From contig DBCO01000039.1 in NCBI GenBank assembly GCA_002293145.1, positions 1 through 47,072 of the forward strand: a stretch of DNA of 47,072 nucleotides. The letters are read 5' to 3'. The notes below the pieces were generated by a model. The model did not search any database and was not told where the DNA came from. It was given only the letters and a program-made list of their open reading frames with translations. Positions within the stretch are counted from its first letter, which is position 1; every line of letters starts with the position of its first letter. Positions 24,041-32,699 of this stretch are shown here, piece by piece. Origin of the DNA: Akkermansiaceae bacterium UBA956. Its GTDB lineage: Bacteria; Verrucomicrobiota; Verrucomicrobiia; Verrucomicrobiales; Akkermansiaceae. Position numbers and translations under genes: made by a program.

Positions 24041-24328
24041 ATGAATCGAAATATGCCAGAAATACGACAAGTGCTAGCGTTTGTTGCGGTTATTGAAACG
24101 GGAAGTTTCACACTTGCCGCCAAAAAGTTGAATTTGACGCAGTCGGCGATCAGTCATTCTCTTCGTGCATTGGAGGACTCATTGAATGCTCAATTGCTAA
24201 ATCGTAAAGGGAGGAGCCACAGATTGACGCGGTCAGGTGAGGTTTTTCTCAAGCATTCACGCGCAGTGTTGGCCGAGTTGGACTTGGCTGTTCGCAACAT
24301 GGACGCGTTACAACAGCGTGCCGGATAA
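24041..24328 (+). CDS. Stand-alone LysR-type HTH DNA-binding protein
   Basis: 95 aa (ATG at 24041; a second ATG at 24053 and a GTG at 24023 are also in frame). Residues from about 5 to 70 are a canonical LysR winged helix-turn-helix: LAFVAVIETGSFTLAAKKLN, LTQSAISHSLRALEDSL, then RSHRLTRSGEVFLKHSRAVL. The protein ends after the linker helix. The roughly 200-residue effector-binding domain of normal LysR regulators is absent, and a terminator follows at once, so this is not a frameshifted gene. It precedes sdhCAB by about 180 bases and could regulate it or a distant target. Confidence 0.85.
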   Translation: MNRNMPEIRQVLAFVAVIETGSFTLAAKKLNLTQSAISHSLRALEDSLNAQLLNRKGRSHRLTRSGEVFLKHSRAVLAELDLAVRNMDALQQRAG

Positions 24329-24354
24329 ATTTTTTCCTCAATAATGTTTTCTAA

Positions 24355-24395
24355 GCGCCCGCATCCGATGATCGTTGCAGCGGGCACTTTTTTTT
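24355..24395 (+). terminator. Intrinsic terminator after the HTH gene
   Basis: GCCCGC and GCGGGC pair over a 17-base loop that can be shortened by extra pairs, and a T run follows. It separates the small regulator from sdhCAB. Confidence 0.7.
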
Positions 24396-24442
24396 GCGTA
24401 AAAAATATGCGCAGTATTTTCGAAAAAAATCCGTTTCTGAAC

Positions 24443-24470
24443 TTGTTATTTTGCCGATTTCGGATATCCT
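24443..24470 (+). promoter_or_regulatory. Possible promoter of sdhCAB
   Basis: TTGTTA (24443-24448) and TATCCT (24465-24470) with a 16-base spacer place a transcription start near 24477, 30 bases before the sdhC ATG. A weak match by eye. Confidence 0.35.
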
Positions 24471-24506
24471 ATTCGCGGGAATGCAGTTTCTCACTTCTTT
24501 TTTCTC

Positions 24507-25187
24507 ATGAATGCTTCGATACGACCTCTTTGCGCAATTTGGAATTCCTCGATTGGAAAAAAATACTTGGTGGCACTCACCGGATTGGTGTTGGTGTTAT
24601 TCCTCGCCGGACACCTATCGGGAAATTTGCTTATTTTTGTGGGTCAGGAAGCATTTGATGAATATGCAAAATTTTTGCACACGATGCTTCACGGAGCAGG
24701 CGTATGGATTGCTCGGATCATTCTATTGGCTTGCTTGGTCATTCATATTGCGGCGACTATTGCCTTGACTCGTCAGAATGCAAAGGCCTCACCGAAGTAT
24801 GAGCATGAGAAAACGATTCAGGCTAGTCGCTCCTCGCGCATCATGATCATCAGCGGCCTGACGATCTTGGCATTTGTGGTCTATCACTTGCTGCATTTCA
24901 CCGTGCGCGTGGATTCGGATCTTGCTGAAATCGCGAAAGTAAGCCCTTATCAAATGGTCATCCGCGGTTTCTCAAACGGCATCGTCGTTTTGTTCTACGT
25001 GATCGCCATGAGCTTGCTCTGCTCACATCTTTCTCACGGTGTGCAGTCGATCTTCCAAACTCTCGGCCTCCGCTCGAAAAAATCCGCGTCGTTGATTTCT
25101 TTCATCAGCAAGGCATACGCGCTCGTGATTTTGCTCGGCTTCCTCTCAATTCCTGTCGCAATTTACATCTTCAATTACGGACGCTAA
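24507..25187 (+). CDS. sdhC: Succinate dehydrogenase cytochrome b558 subunit
   Basis: Membrane anchor that binds haem b and reduces quinone. 226 aa with about five hydrophobic helices, starting at KKYLVALTGLVLVLFLAGHL. Haem-ligand candidates are the histidines in AGHLSGN, KFLHTMLHG, LVIHIAAT, VYHLLHFTV and CSHLSHGVQS. This pattern fits the single-anchor, di-haem class found in Bacillus, Bacteroidetes and epsilon-proteobacteria, so no separate sdhD is expected and none is present. sdhA follows after 22 bases. The start is preceded by a pyrimidine run, not a Shine-Dalgarno. Confidence 0.92.
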   Translation: MNASIRPLCAIWNSSIGKKYLVALTGLVLVLFLAGHLSGNLLIFVGQEAFDEYAKFLHTMLHGAGVWIARIILLACLVIHIAATIALTRQNAKASPKYEHEKTIQASRSSRIMIISGLTILAFVVYHLLHFTVRVDSDLAEIAKVSPYQMVIRGFSNGIVVLFYVIAMSLLCSHLSHGVQSIFQTLGLRSKKSASLISFISKAYALVILLGFLSIPVAIYIFNYGR

Positions 25188-25209
25188 CTTTTTTACCCAC
25201 GCATATCTT

Positions 25210-27183
25210 ATGTCCATTGTCCTCGATAGCAAAATTCCTTCCGGTCCACTCGATCAAAAATGGTCGAAGCACAAGATGGATTCGAAACTCATCAATCCCG
25301 CAAACAAGAGAAAATTCACCATTCTCGTCGTTGGTTCCGGTCTTGCTGGTGGTGCCGCTGCGGCGAGCCTCGCCGAGCTCGGCTACAAGGTGAAATGCTT
25401 TTGCTACCAGGATAGCCCACGACGCGCTCACTCGATTGCCGCTCAGGGTGGCATCAATGCTGCGAAAAACTATCAGAACGACGGCGACTCAGTGCGGCGT
25501 TTGTTCTATGATACGATCAAAGGCGGTGACTTCCGCAGCCGTGAGGCCAACGTGCATCGTCTCGCCGAGGTTTCCGCCAACATCATCGACCAATGCGTGG
25601 CGCAGGGTGTTCCTTTTGCTCGTGAGTATGGCGGCTTGTTAGACAACCGTTCGTTCGGTGGCGCTCAGGTATCCCGCACATTCTACGCTCGTGGCCAAAC
25701 CGGACAACAGTTGCTGATCGGCTGCTACCAAGCACTGGAAAAAGAAGTGCACAAAGGTGGTGTGCAAATGTTTCCTCGCACAGAAATGCTCGATGTGGTG
25801 CTCGTCGATGGACATGCCAAGGGCATCGTCGTGCGTGACATGGTGACTGGAAAAATTTCCTCTCATGCAGCTGATGCTGTGATTATGGCAACTGGTGGCT
25901 ACGGTAACGTGTTCTTCCTTTCCACGAACGCGATGGGATGCAACGTTACGGCAGCATGGCGTGCTGCGCGTCGTGGCGCTCTATTTGCCAATCCGTGCTA
26001 CACGCAAATTCACCCGACCTGCATTCCGGTGTCTGGCGATTACCAATCGAAGTTGACGTTGATGTCTGAGTCGCTTCGGAACGATGGTCGCATCTGGGTT
26101 CCCAAATCAAAAGAAATCGCCGAAAAGCTCCGCAACAAGCTAATACTGCCCGATTCCGTAAAGGACGAAGACCGCGATTATTTCCTTGAGCGCAAGTATC
26201 CATCATTTGGCAACCTTTCACCACGCGATATTTCCTCGCGTGCCGCCAAAGAATGCTGCGACGATGGGCGTGGTGTGGCTCCTACGGGACTCGGTGTTTA
26301 TCTCGACTTCCGCGATGCGATCAATCGACTTGGCGAGCCTGCGATCCGTGCGCGTTACGGAAACCTGTTTCAGATGTATGATAAAATCGCCGGTGAGGAC
26401 CCCTACAAGCAGCCGATGATGATCTATCCTGCCGTCCATTATACCATGGGTGGCTTGTGGGTCGACTACAACTTGATGTCAAACGTTCCTGGCCTACACG
26501 TCTTGGGTGAAGCAAATTTCTCGGATCACGGAGCAAACCGACTTGGTGCCTCCGCTCTGATGCAAGGTCTTGCAGATGGATATTTCGTCATCCCAACGAC
26601 CATCGCGAACTACCTCGCGACGCAAACGCCGGGCAAGTGCAGTGTCAATGACGACGCCTTCAAGCAAGCCGAAGCCGAAACCACAGCTCGTGTCAACAAG
26701 CTGGTTGGCATTAAGGGCAAACGCACCGTTGATTCTTTCCATCGCGAGCTCGGCTTGATGATGTGGGACAACTGCGGCATGGCGCGCAGCAAAGCAGGCT
26801 TGGATGAAAATATTCGCCGTATCCCCGAAATCCGTGAGGAGTTCTGGAACAATGTTTGCATTCCCGGCTCGGGCAACATGGCAAACATGGAGCTCGAAAA
26901 AGCAGGCCGCGTTGCGGATTTCCTCGAATTTGCCGAGACGATGTGTTATGATGCTTTGGCGCGCGAGGAATCTTGTGGTGGTCACTTCCGCGAGGAACAC
27001 CAAACCCGTGCTGGTGATCCCGATGTCGATAGCGGTCTCGTCGCCCCTGGTGAAGCCAAGCGCGATGACGAAAATTTCGCCCACGTTGCCGCCTGGCAAT
27101 ACAACGAAGGCCAAGCGCCGACTCTTCATAAGGAAAAACTCCAATATGAGGAAGTGAAGCTTTCCGTACGTTCTTATAAATAA
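25210..27183 (+). CDS. sdhA: Succinate dehydrogenase/fumarate reductase flavoprotein subunit
   Basis: Catalytic subunit with covalent FAD. 657 aa. The FAD-binding motif is LVVGSGLAGGAAAASLAELG. The histidine for covalent FAD attachment is in RRAHSIAAQGGINAA. The substrate-binding and acid/base regions include YTQIHPTCIP, DISSRAAKE, HYTMGGLWVDYN and GEANFSDHGANRLGASAL. It belongs to the longer class of three-subunit enzymes. Middle gene of sdhCAB. Direction (oxidation or fumarate reduction) is not decided by sequence. Confidence 0.95.
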   Translation: MSIVLDSKIPSGPLDQKWSKHKMDSKLINPANKRKFTILVVGSGLAGGAAAASLAELGYKVKCFCYQDSPRRAHSIAAQGGINAAKNYQNDGDSVRRLFYDTIKGGDFRSREANVHRLAEVSANIIDQCVAQGVPFAREYGGLLDNRSFGGAQVSRTFYARGQTGQQLLIGCYQALEKEVHKGGVQMFPRTEMLDVVLVDGHAKGIVVRDMVTGKISSHAADAVIMATGGYGNVFFLSTNAMGCNVTAAWRAARRGALFANPCYTQIHPTCIPVSGDYQSKLTLMSESLRNDGRIWVPKSKEIAEKLRNKLILPDSVKDEDRDYFLERKYPSFGNLSPRDISSRAAKECCDDGRGVAPTGLGVYLDFRDAINRLGEPAIRARYGNLFQMYDKIAGEDPYKQPMMIYPAVHYTMGGLWVDYNLMSNVPGLHVLGEANFSDHGANRLGASALMQGLADGYFVIPTTIANYLATQTPGKCSVNDDAFKQAEAETTARVNKLVGIKGKRTVDSFHRELGLMMWDNCGMARSKAGLDENIRRIPEIREEFWNNVCIPGSGNMANMELEKAGRVADFLEFAETMCYDALAREESCGGHFREEHQTRAGDPDVDSGLVAPGEAKRDDENFAHVAAWQYNEGQAPTLHKEKLQYEEVKLSVRSYK

Positions 27184-27211
27184 TTTTTTCATCATTTGAC
27201 CACCTTTTCCT

Positions 27212-27970
27212 ATGCTCAACCTTACACTCAAAGTCTGGCGTCAGAAAACTCCTCAAGATCAGGGGAGCATCGAAACTTATGATGCGAAAAGCATTCCCGA
27301 AGAGGCATCTTTTCTGGAGATGTTAGACATTGTCAACGGACGCATCATCGAATCTGGTGGTGAGCCGATTCACTTTGATCACGATTGCCGCGAGGGCATT
27401 TGTGGTATGTGCTCACTCACCATCAATGGTGTTCCTCATAGCAAGGAAAAAGGCATCACGACCTGCCAAGTTCACATGCGCAAATTCCAAGAAGGTGATA
27501 CGATTTGGATCGAGCCTTTCCGCGCCCGTGCGTTCCCGGTGATCCGCGATCTGATTGTGAATCGTAGCGCGATGGATCGGATCATTGCTTCCGGTGGCTA
27601 CATCGACGTTCGCACGGGTTCTGCTGTGGATGCGAATTCGCTGCCGATTGCAAAAGCCGATGCTGATTCGGCTTTCGACGCCGCCGCGTGCATCGGTTGT
27701 GGTGCGTGCATTGCTGCATGCAAAAATTCATCCGCGATGCTTTTCACTGCTGCCAAGGTTTCTCACCTCGGTCACTTGCCCCAAGGCCAGCCTGAGCGCG
27801 ATAAGCGTGTGTTGGCGATGGTGCGTCAGATGGATGCCGAAGGTTTTGGCAACTGCACCAACCAATATGAGTGTGAAGCTGCTTGTCCGAAGGAGATCAG
27901 CGTCGATCACATTGCCCGCATGAACCGCGACTATGCAGTTGCTCTCGTAAAGGAGCAGTTGCTTTCCTAA
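27212..27970 (+). CDS. sdhB: Succinate dehydrogenase iron-sulfur subunit
   Basis: 252 aa. The N-terminal ferredoxin domain carries the 2Fe-2S ligands CREGICGMC plus a downstream cysteine in TTCQVHM. The C-terminal domain carries the 4Fe-4S set CIGCGACIAAC and the further set around CTNQYECEAACPKEIS. It transfers electrons from SdhA to SdhC. It ends 6 bases from the end of the convergent mutM. The leader before its ATG is pyrimidine-rich. Confidence 0.95.
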   Translation: MLNLTLKVWRQKTPQDQGSIETYDAKSIPEEASFLEMLDIVNGRIIESGGEPIHFDHDCREGICGMCSLTINGVPHSKEKGITTCQVHMRKFQEGDTIWIEPFRARAFPVIRDLIVNRSAMDRIIASGGYIDVRTGSAVDANSLPIAKADADSAFDAAACIGCGACIAACKNSSAMLFTAAKVSHLGHLPQGQPERDKRVLAMVRQMDAEGFGNCTNQYECEAACPKEISVDHIARMNRDYAVALVKEQLLS

Positions 27971-27976
27971 GATGTT

Positions 27977-28798
27977 CTAACGCTTTTGGCACTTAGCGCA
28001 GAAGTAGCTACTGCGCTGAGCCTGTGTGATTTTGCATATGGGCGTTCTGCATACCTGGCATGGGAGCCCTGCTCGTTCATAGACCAACAATTCTTGGCGA
28101 AAGTAGCCGGGTTCGCCGTTTTCGCGTAAAAAATCTCGTAAGGTGGTGCCGCCTTGGTCGATGGATTTTTGCAATACGGTTTTGATGCACTCGACCAATC
28201 GACTGATTCTTTTGCGGGACACTTCGTTTGCCGCAGTCGTCGGCCGGATGCCTGCTTGGAAAAGAGATTCCGAGGCATAGATGTTGCCTACTCCGACTAC
28301 GACTGCGTTGTCCATGAGTGCGACTTTAATCGGGCGTCTGAGATTTTGTAACGATTGAAACAATCCGCTGGGGTGAAAATCATCACTCAGAGGCTCAGGA
28401 CCAAGTGCGGAGAATAATGAATGAGCGAGCGGTGTAGCGCCATGGTAGTGTGTGACAATGCCGAAGCGCCGTGGATCATGGTAGCGGAGTTGTTGGCCCG
28501 AAGATAGGGTGATGGCGATGTGGTCGTGAGTGCGGAAATCCGTTGCTGGGTCAATGATTCGCAAGCTTCCTGACATGCCAAGATGAATGATGAGGTGATG
28601 TTGATCCTCAAGCTCCACGATCAGATATTTGGCGCGGCGCGACACACTGTGGATGATTTTTCCTTCAATGTCTTGAATGCTTTGAGGAACAGCTTGGCGC
28701 AAATCGCGTCTGCGGATAATCAGTTCGCGTACAGTCATGTTGACCAAGTGAGGCTCGATGCCGCGGCGTGTAGTTTCGACTTCGGGTAGCTCGGGCAT
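27977..28798 (-). CDS. mutM: Formamidopyrimidine-DNA glycosylase
   Basis: Removes 8-oxoguanine and ring-opened purines and nicks the DNA. 273 aa. The N-terminal PELPEVETTRRGI supplies the catalytic proline and glutamate. The H2TH region reads ALMDNAVVVGVGNIYASESLF (residues split across the helix-two-turn-helix). The C-terminal zinc finger has CQVC and CAKC pairs. The last gene of a long minus-strand run, 30 bases after the ABC exporter. Confidence 0.95.
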   Translation of the reverse strand: MPELPEVETTRRGIEPHLVNMTVRELIIRRRDLRQAVPQSIQDIEGKIIHSVSRRAKYLIVELEDQHHLIIHLGMSGSLRIIDPATDFRTHDHIAITLSSGQQLRYHDPRRFGIVTHYHGATPLAHSLFSALGPEPLSDDFHPSGLFQSLQNLRRPIKVALMDNAVVVGVGNIYASESLFQAGIRPTTAANEVSRKRISRLVECIKTVLQKSIDQGGTTLRDFLRENGEPGYFRQELLVYERAGLPCQVCRTPICKITQAQRSSYFCAKCQKR

Positions 28799-28828
28799 GG
28801 TGAGAAAGGTGAATTCGTGAAAAGTAGA

Positions 28829-30544
28829 TTATTTCAACGTGGCTTGGGCGAGTTCGGTGTAAAGTCCGTTTTGAGCGATGAGTTGATTGTGCGTGCCATG
28901 TTCGACGATCGTTCCATCCTTGAGCACGTAGATGCGATGGGCGTTGCGTACTGTTGAGAGACGATGCGCGATCACGAAGCAGGTGCGCTCGCTGCGAAGG
29001 GTTTCTAAGGCTTGTTGGACAAGGCGTTCGGTATGATTGTCGAGTGCTGAGGTGGCTTCGTCTAATAAGAGTAGTGGCGGATTTTTCAATAACGCGCGGG
29101 CGATGGAGAGTCGTTGTTTTTCTCCTCCCGAAAAACGCACGCCACGTTCACCCGCGACGGTATCGAGGCCCTCGGGAAGTTCTCTCACAAATGTTGCTGC
29201 ATTCGCAGATTCGAGTGCTTGCCAAATTTCCTCATCGCTGGCATCGCTCTTGGCGAGTTGTAGATTCTCGCGCAAGGTGGTGTTGAAAAGGAAACTCTCT
29301 TGGGTAACGTAGCCGGTGTGATCGCGCAACCATTCTTTCGATAGCGATTCAATCGGTTTACCATCTAACAAAATCTGACCGTGACTCGGATCATAAAAGC
29401 GAGTGAGCAAATTCAAGATGGTGGATTTTCCTGCTCCCGTGGGTCCTACGAGCGCGATCGTCTGACCGGGAGCTGCATGCAATGTCAGATTGCTGACAGC
29501 AGGCGCTTCCTCGCCATAGGCAAAGGTAACTTGATCAAATTTGACTTCTCCTCGAAAATTGTTAGGTCGGTCGCCTTCGGTGAGATTGCTTTCGTCTGAG
29601 GTATCGATGATGGCGAAAACTCTCTTGGCCGCGACGATACCACGCGTAAAGGTTTGCGAGAGCTTGTTGATGTGAGATATGGGATCAAAGAGAAAGCCCC
29701 AGGCAACCAGAAATGAAATCACGGTGCCGGGTGTGATCTTGCCCTCGATGGCCCACCAAGCTCCAAAGGCGACCATGATGATGATGCCGGATTCGGCGAT
29801 GAGGGAGACTGCAGGCCAGACGATGGATTGTCCGCGCATGACATTCATGTGTTTTTCGCCTACCTTGCGCGATGCGGAATCGAAGTGATCGAGCGCCTCG
29901 GGCTCGACGGTGTAGGCTTTGATTTGTCGGATGCCAGAGAGGTTGTCGTGCAGCAAAGCATGTAGCGCAGAGGATGCCTCTGAGGATTCGCGCCATTTGG
30001 ATTCCGAGCGCTTCGACCACCAAGAGGTGATGAGGCCGATGAAGGGCAGGGGGATGAGTGTGACCAAGGTGAGCTGCCACGAGTGGAAAAACATGTATCC
30101 GAGTACGATGAGAAATTGCAATACGGCGGCGAGTGCTTGATCGATCCCCTCAATGACCACGCGATCCATGGTGGGCACGTCATCGGCGACTCGGGTCATG
30201 ATTTCGCCGGATGATTTGGTATCGAACCACTTCACGGGAAGGCGTTGGAGTTTGTCGTAAAGCTCGACGCGAATCAGGTGGGTGATTTTCAGTTCCAACG
30301 CATTGTTAAAATACGTACGTAGTGTGAAAAGTAGCTGCCTGCCGCCGATGGCTAGCACACCTAATGCAGCTGTGGGTATGATCAGGTCCAACCGTTTTTG
30401 AGGGATGATCACATCGATGAAACGCAGCGTGACTGCGGGAAGCACTAAAATCAACGCTGTACAGGCGAAGGCAAGAACCAAGGACAGCATACTGCTCATG
30501 GGAAAGCGTAGGGTGTGCTGAATGATGCGGCGGAGTGTGGACAT
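28829..30544 (-). CDS. ABC exporter, fused membrane and ATPase domains (MsbA-like)
   Basis: 571 aa. Six membrane helices in residues about 15-300, then the ATPase domain with Walker A GPTGAGKST, signature SGGEKQRLSIARALL, Walker B LLLLDEATSALD and switch histidine in VIAHRLSTV. Works as a homodimer or as one half of a heterodimer in the inner membrane, and no partner half is adjacent. The length and the VKWFDTKSSGEIMTR coupling region fit lipid A flippase-type or multidrug exporters, so the substrate is uncertain. It lies between ridA and mutM on the same strand. Confidence 0.88.
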   Translation of the reverse strand: MSTLRRIIQHTLRFPMSSMLSLVLAFACTALILVLPAVTLRFIDVIIPQKRLDLIIPTAALGVLAIGGRQLLFTLRTYFNNALELKITHLIRVELYDKLQRLPVKWFDTKSSGEIMTRVADDVPTMDRVVIEGIDQALAAVLQFLIVLGYMFFHSWQLTLVTLIPLPFIGLITSWWSKRSESKWRESSEASSALHALLHDNLSGIRQIKAYTVEPEALDHFDSASRKVGEKHMNVMRGQSIVWPAVSLIAESGIIIMVAFGAWWAIEGKITPGTVISFLVAWGFLFDPISHINKLSQTFTRGIVAAKRVFAIIDTSDESNLTEGDRPNNFRGEVKFDQVTFAYGEEAPAVSNLTLHAAPGQTIALVGPTGAGKSTILNLLTRFYDPSHGQILLDGKPIESLSKEWLRDHTGYVTQESFLFNTTLRENLQLAKSDASDEEIWQALESANAATFVRELPEGLDTVAGERGVRFSGGEKQRLSIARALLKNPPLLLLDEATSALDNHTERLVQQALETLRSERTCFVIAHRLSTVRNAHRIYVLKDGTIVEHGTHNQLIAQNGLYTELAQATLK

Positions 30545-30601
30545 GAAAGATGCTTGCAGAAGAGCGGGGGCGGGCTGGAGTGCGCTATGCGGCCGCTACG
30601 G

Positions 30602-31057
30602 TTACTCAACTTCCACGATCAAGTTGATCTCGACGGCGACGTTGAGAGGCAGAGCTGCCGCGCCCAAAGCGGTGCGTGAGTGCTTGCCTTTTTCGCCGAA
30701 AATTTCGATCAATAGTTCCGATGCGCCGTTGATGACCTTCGGATGATCGTAAAAGTCCGCGGCGGAATTCACGAAGCCATTGAGGCCGACGATGCGAGTG
30801 ACGCGGTCAATGCTGCCGATTTCTGAGGCAATCACAGCGAGTCGATTGAGAATGATGATGCGTGCACCTTCTTGTGCTTCCTCAATGGAGACATCGCGCG
30901 GCACCTGACCGATCACTTTTTTCTCCCCATCGATGGGAAGTCCACCAGAGAGGAACAACAAGTTACCTGTGCGGACACAGTTGACGTAGGCGGCGACAGG
31001 TGCGGGTACGGATGGCAGAGTGAGGCCCAAGCGGGAAAGATTTTCGGTAGCAGTCAT
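30602..31057 (-). CDS. RidA/YjgF/Rid family protein
   Basis: 151 aa. Family members hydrolyse reactive enamine/imine intermediates from pyridoxal-phosphate enzymes. The conserved active-site arginine is in HSRTALGAAALPLNVAVEI, and LLFLSGGLPID and GLNGFVNSAADFYDHP are also family blocks. It belongs to the 150-aa subgroup often called endoribonuclease L-PSP-like, not the short RidA proper. It lies 20 bases after the M23 peptidase gene. Confidence 0.88.
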   Translation of the reverse strand: MTATENLSRLGLTLPSVPAPVAAYVNCVRTGNLLFLSGGLPIDGEKKVIGQVPRDVSIEEAQEGARIIILNRLAVIASEIGSIDRVTRIVGLNGFVNSAADFYDHPKVINGASELLIEIFGEKGKHSRTALGAAALPLNVAVEINLIVEVE

Positions 31058-31077
31058 GGTATCGTATTGAGGAAAAG

Positions 31078-32124
31078 TTATTGCTTTTTGTCCGCAGGTG
31101 CGGCGCTGGGGAAATTCCCACTCATTAGATTGAGCAAATTTTTGCCATCGGTCGAAAGGCTGGCCTGTTTGCCTTCGCCGCTGAGCAGTCCCCGTGTTTT
31201 GTAGCGATGTGGGATGTCAGAAGGTCGGACCATGGTGATGGTTGGCTGCGTTACCCGCCGGTCGCTCGCGAAGATGGCAAGCGGCATGCCTGTCTCAGAA
31301 AAAGACACCTCCCACGAACTGCTAGCTTTTGCGGTGTTGCTGCGGATGAGCCATGGGTAACGGGTGGCGATGTCGATGGTTCCGCTGTTCGGCATGGTGA
31401 CTTTGTAGTAGGCCGGATAGCTCGCGAGGTATTGGGAAAAGGTCAAATTCGGGTTGGCCTTGTGAGCGAGGAAATATCCCGCCACATCGGCTCCAGCGAG
31501 GTTCATGCCATTGAAATTTCCATGGTAGTTAAGCTGTTTCGGCGCCCACTCGCTGAAGCGACCGCTGAGCTTGAGTGCGATTTCGAGGTGCACGTGTGCC
31601 CGAACGCGCGTAATGCCTTCACCTGTGTAGCCCATGCGCCCAAGCACAGCCCCTTTGGAGACAGGATCATTGAGTTTGCAGGTGATGTCAGCCAAGTGAG
31701 CGTAGAGGCTGTAAACAGGGGAGTTGTCCCAATTGTGCTCGATGACGACATATTTCCCGTAATTGCTACGGCCTGAGATACTGCTGATGTAGGCGACTTT
31801 ACCTTCGGCGATGGAACAGACCAAGTCGAGTGGGTTGCCGGCTTTGTCACGCTTAATCGGTGCGATATCGATTCCTTCGTGGAATTTAGTCTGAATCACT
31901 TGATCTCCCAAGCGCATACTGGTGCGAACGTAGCCATAGGAGCCACCCTCCCAAGGTTGGGTGTGTTTGTCGTCGAAGTAACGGTCGACATACATGTAAA
32001 ATTTTTCCGGTTCTCCCGAAAAAAGGCGCTGATTCTCGGTGGGTAACACGAGATCGATGGCAGCCATTGCCAATGAGCCGAGAACGAACTGGCTCAGAGT
32101 AAGAAGAGAGGTGATGAAACGCAT
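31078..32124 (-). CDS. Secreted M23 (LytM-type) metallopeptidase
   Basis: 348 aa. Signal peptide MRFITSLLTLSQFVLGSLAMA. The M23 zinc ligands are visible: H and D in KFHEGIDIAP and the HxH in RAHVHLEIAL, with YSLYAHLADI between. The enzyme should cut peptide cross-links of peptidoglycan or bind them. A C-terminal extension of about 130 residues has no recognised domain. It lies 15 bases after the SecD-P1-like gene and 20 bases before RidA, so all three are likely on one transcript. Confidence 0.9.
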   Translation of the reverse strand: MRFITSLLTLSQFVLGSLAMAAIDLVLPTENQRLFSGEPEKFYMYVDRYFDDKHTQPWEGGSYGYVRTSMRLGDQVIQTKFHEGIDIAPIKRDKAGNPLDLVCSIAEGKVAYISSISGRSNYGKYVVIEHNWDNSPVYSLYAHLADITCKLNDPVSKGAVLGRMGYTGEGITRVRAHVHLEIALKLSGRFSEWAPKQLNYHGNFNGMNLAGADVAGYFLAHKANPNLTFSQYLASYPAYYKVTMPNSGTIDIATRYPWLIRSNTAKASSSWEVSFSETGMPLAIFASDRRVTQPTITMVRPSDIPHRYKTRGLLSGEGKQASLSTDGKNLLNLMSGNFPSAAPADKKQ

Positions 32125-32139
32125 GACCGAAGCAGGAAT

Positions 32140-32622
32140 TTATTTCTTTTTCTTATCCTCGCCGATGCGTGGCGCAAGTTTATCATATTCCTTGATTTCT
32201 CCTTCCTGAATGCCATTCCAGACGACAAGAACTCCGTCTTTTACGGATTGATCGATGATGACACCATCCACCACGCGCCCATTCACTGCGGCAATGAGCA
32301 TTTTCCCTTGATTAGCCATGGTTATGTTTTCCAGACGGCTAGCACCAGATTTGCGGAGTTGAAACACAATGCCGTAATCATTTTGATTGTCGGAGAGGAA
32401 CGGGCTGAACGCGGTGATATCTTTGGTGGAAAACTCGGGAGAGCGGGAAAAATAGCGTTTTTTGCCACCGATGTTTTGTTCGAAAATCATCTTCGGATTG
32501 TTATTCACGTCCGTTTCGAGGTGAAACGAAACGGCCATGTTTTTGCCTTTTTTGTCACCGGCCCATGAGGGGACGATGCTAAGCAGTAGAACGAGAATGA
32601 TGCGCATCATGCGGTAGTTCAT
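32140..32622 (-). CDS. Secreted small protein resembling the SecD P1 head domain
   Basis: 160 aa with a signal peptide (MNYRMMRIILVLLLSIVPSWA). The mature part follows the pattern of the SecDF P1 head: FSTKDITAFSPF, then GIVFQLRKSGASRLENIT, then GKMLIAAVNGRVVDGVIID. No membrane segments or SecD permease part follow, and the C terminus is lysine-rich (EDKKKK). Homology to SecD P1 is my reading of a weak but ordered similarity. Otherwise it is a conserved hypothetical periplasmic protein. It is probably co-transcribed with the M23 peptidase. Confidence 0.65.
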   Translation of the reverse strand: MNYRMMRIILVLLLSIVPSWAGDKKGKNMAVSFHLETDVNNNPKMIFEQNIGGKKRYFSRSPEFSTKDITAFSPFLSDNQNDYGIVFQLRKSGASRLENITMANQGKMLIAAVNGRVVDGVIIDQSVKDGVLVVWNGIQEGEIKEYDKLAPRIGEDKKKK

Positions 32623-32699
32623 ACATGCAGCATGCCCGAATCGCCGAGCTTAGCAAGGGGAAAATCTGCTTGATCAATTTCGGCATCCATTGGCTGCGC

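Noticed and set aside
24041..24328. Frameshifted full-length LysR regulator
   Set aside because: The sequence after the stop is a terminator and the sdh promoter region. No effector-domain remnant appears in any frame.
26494..27231. 245-codon frame antisense to sdhA
   Set aside because: Complete overlap with sdhA, no domains or start signals.
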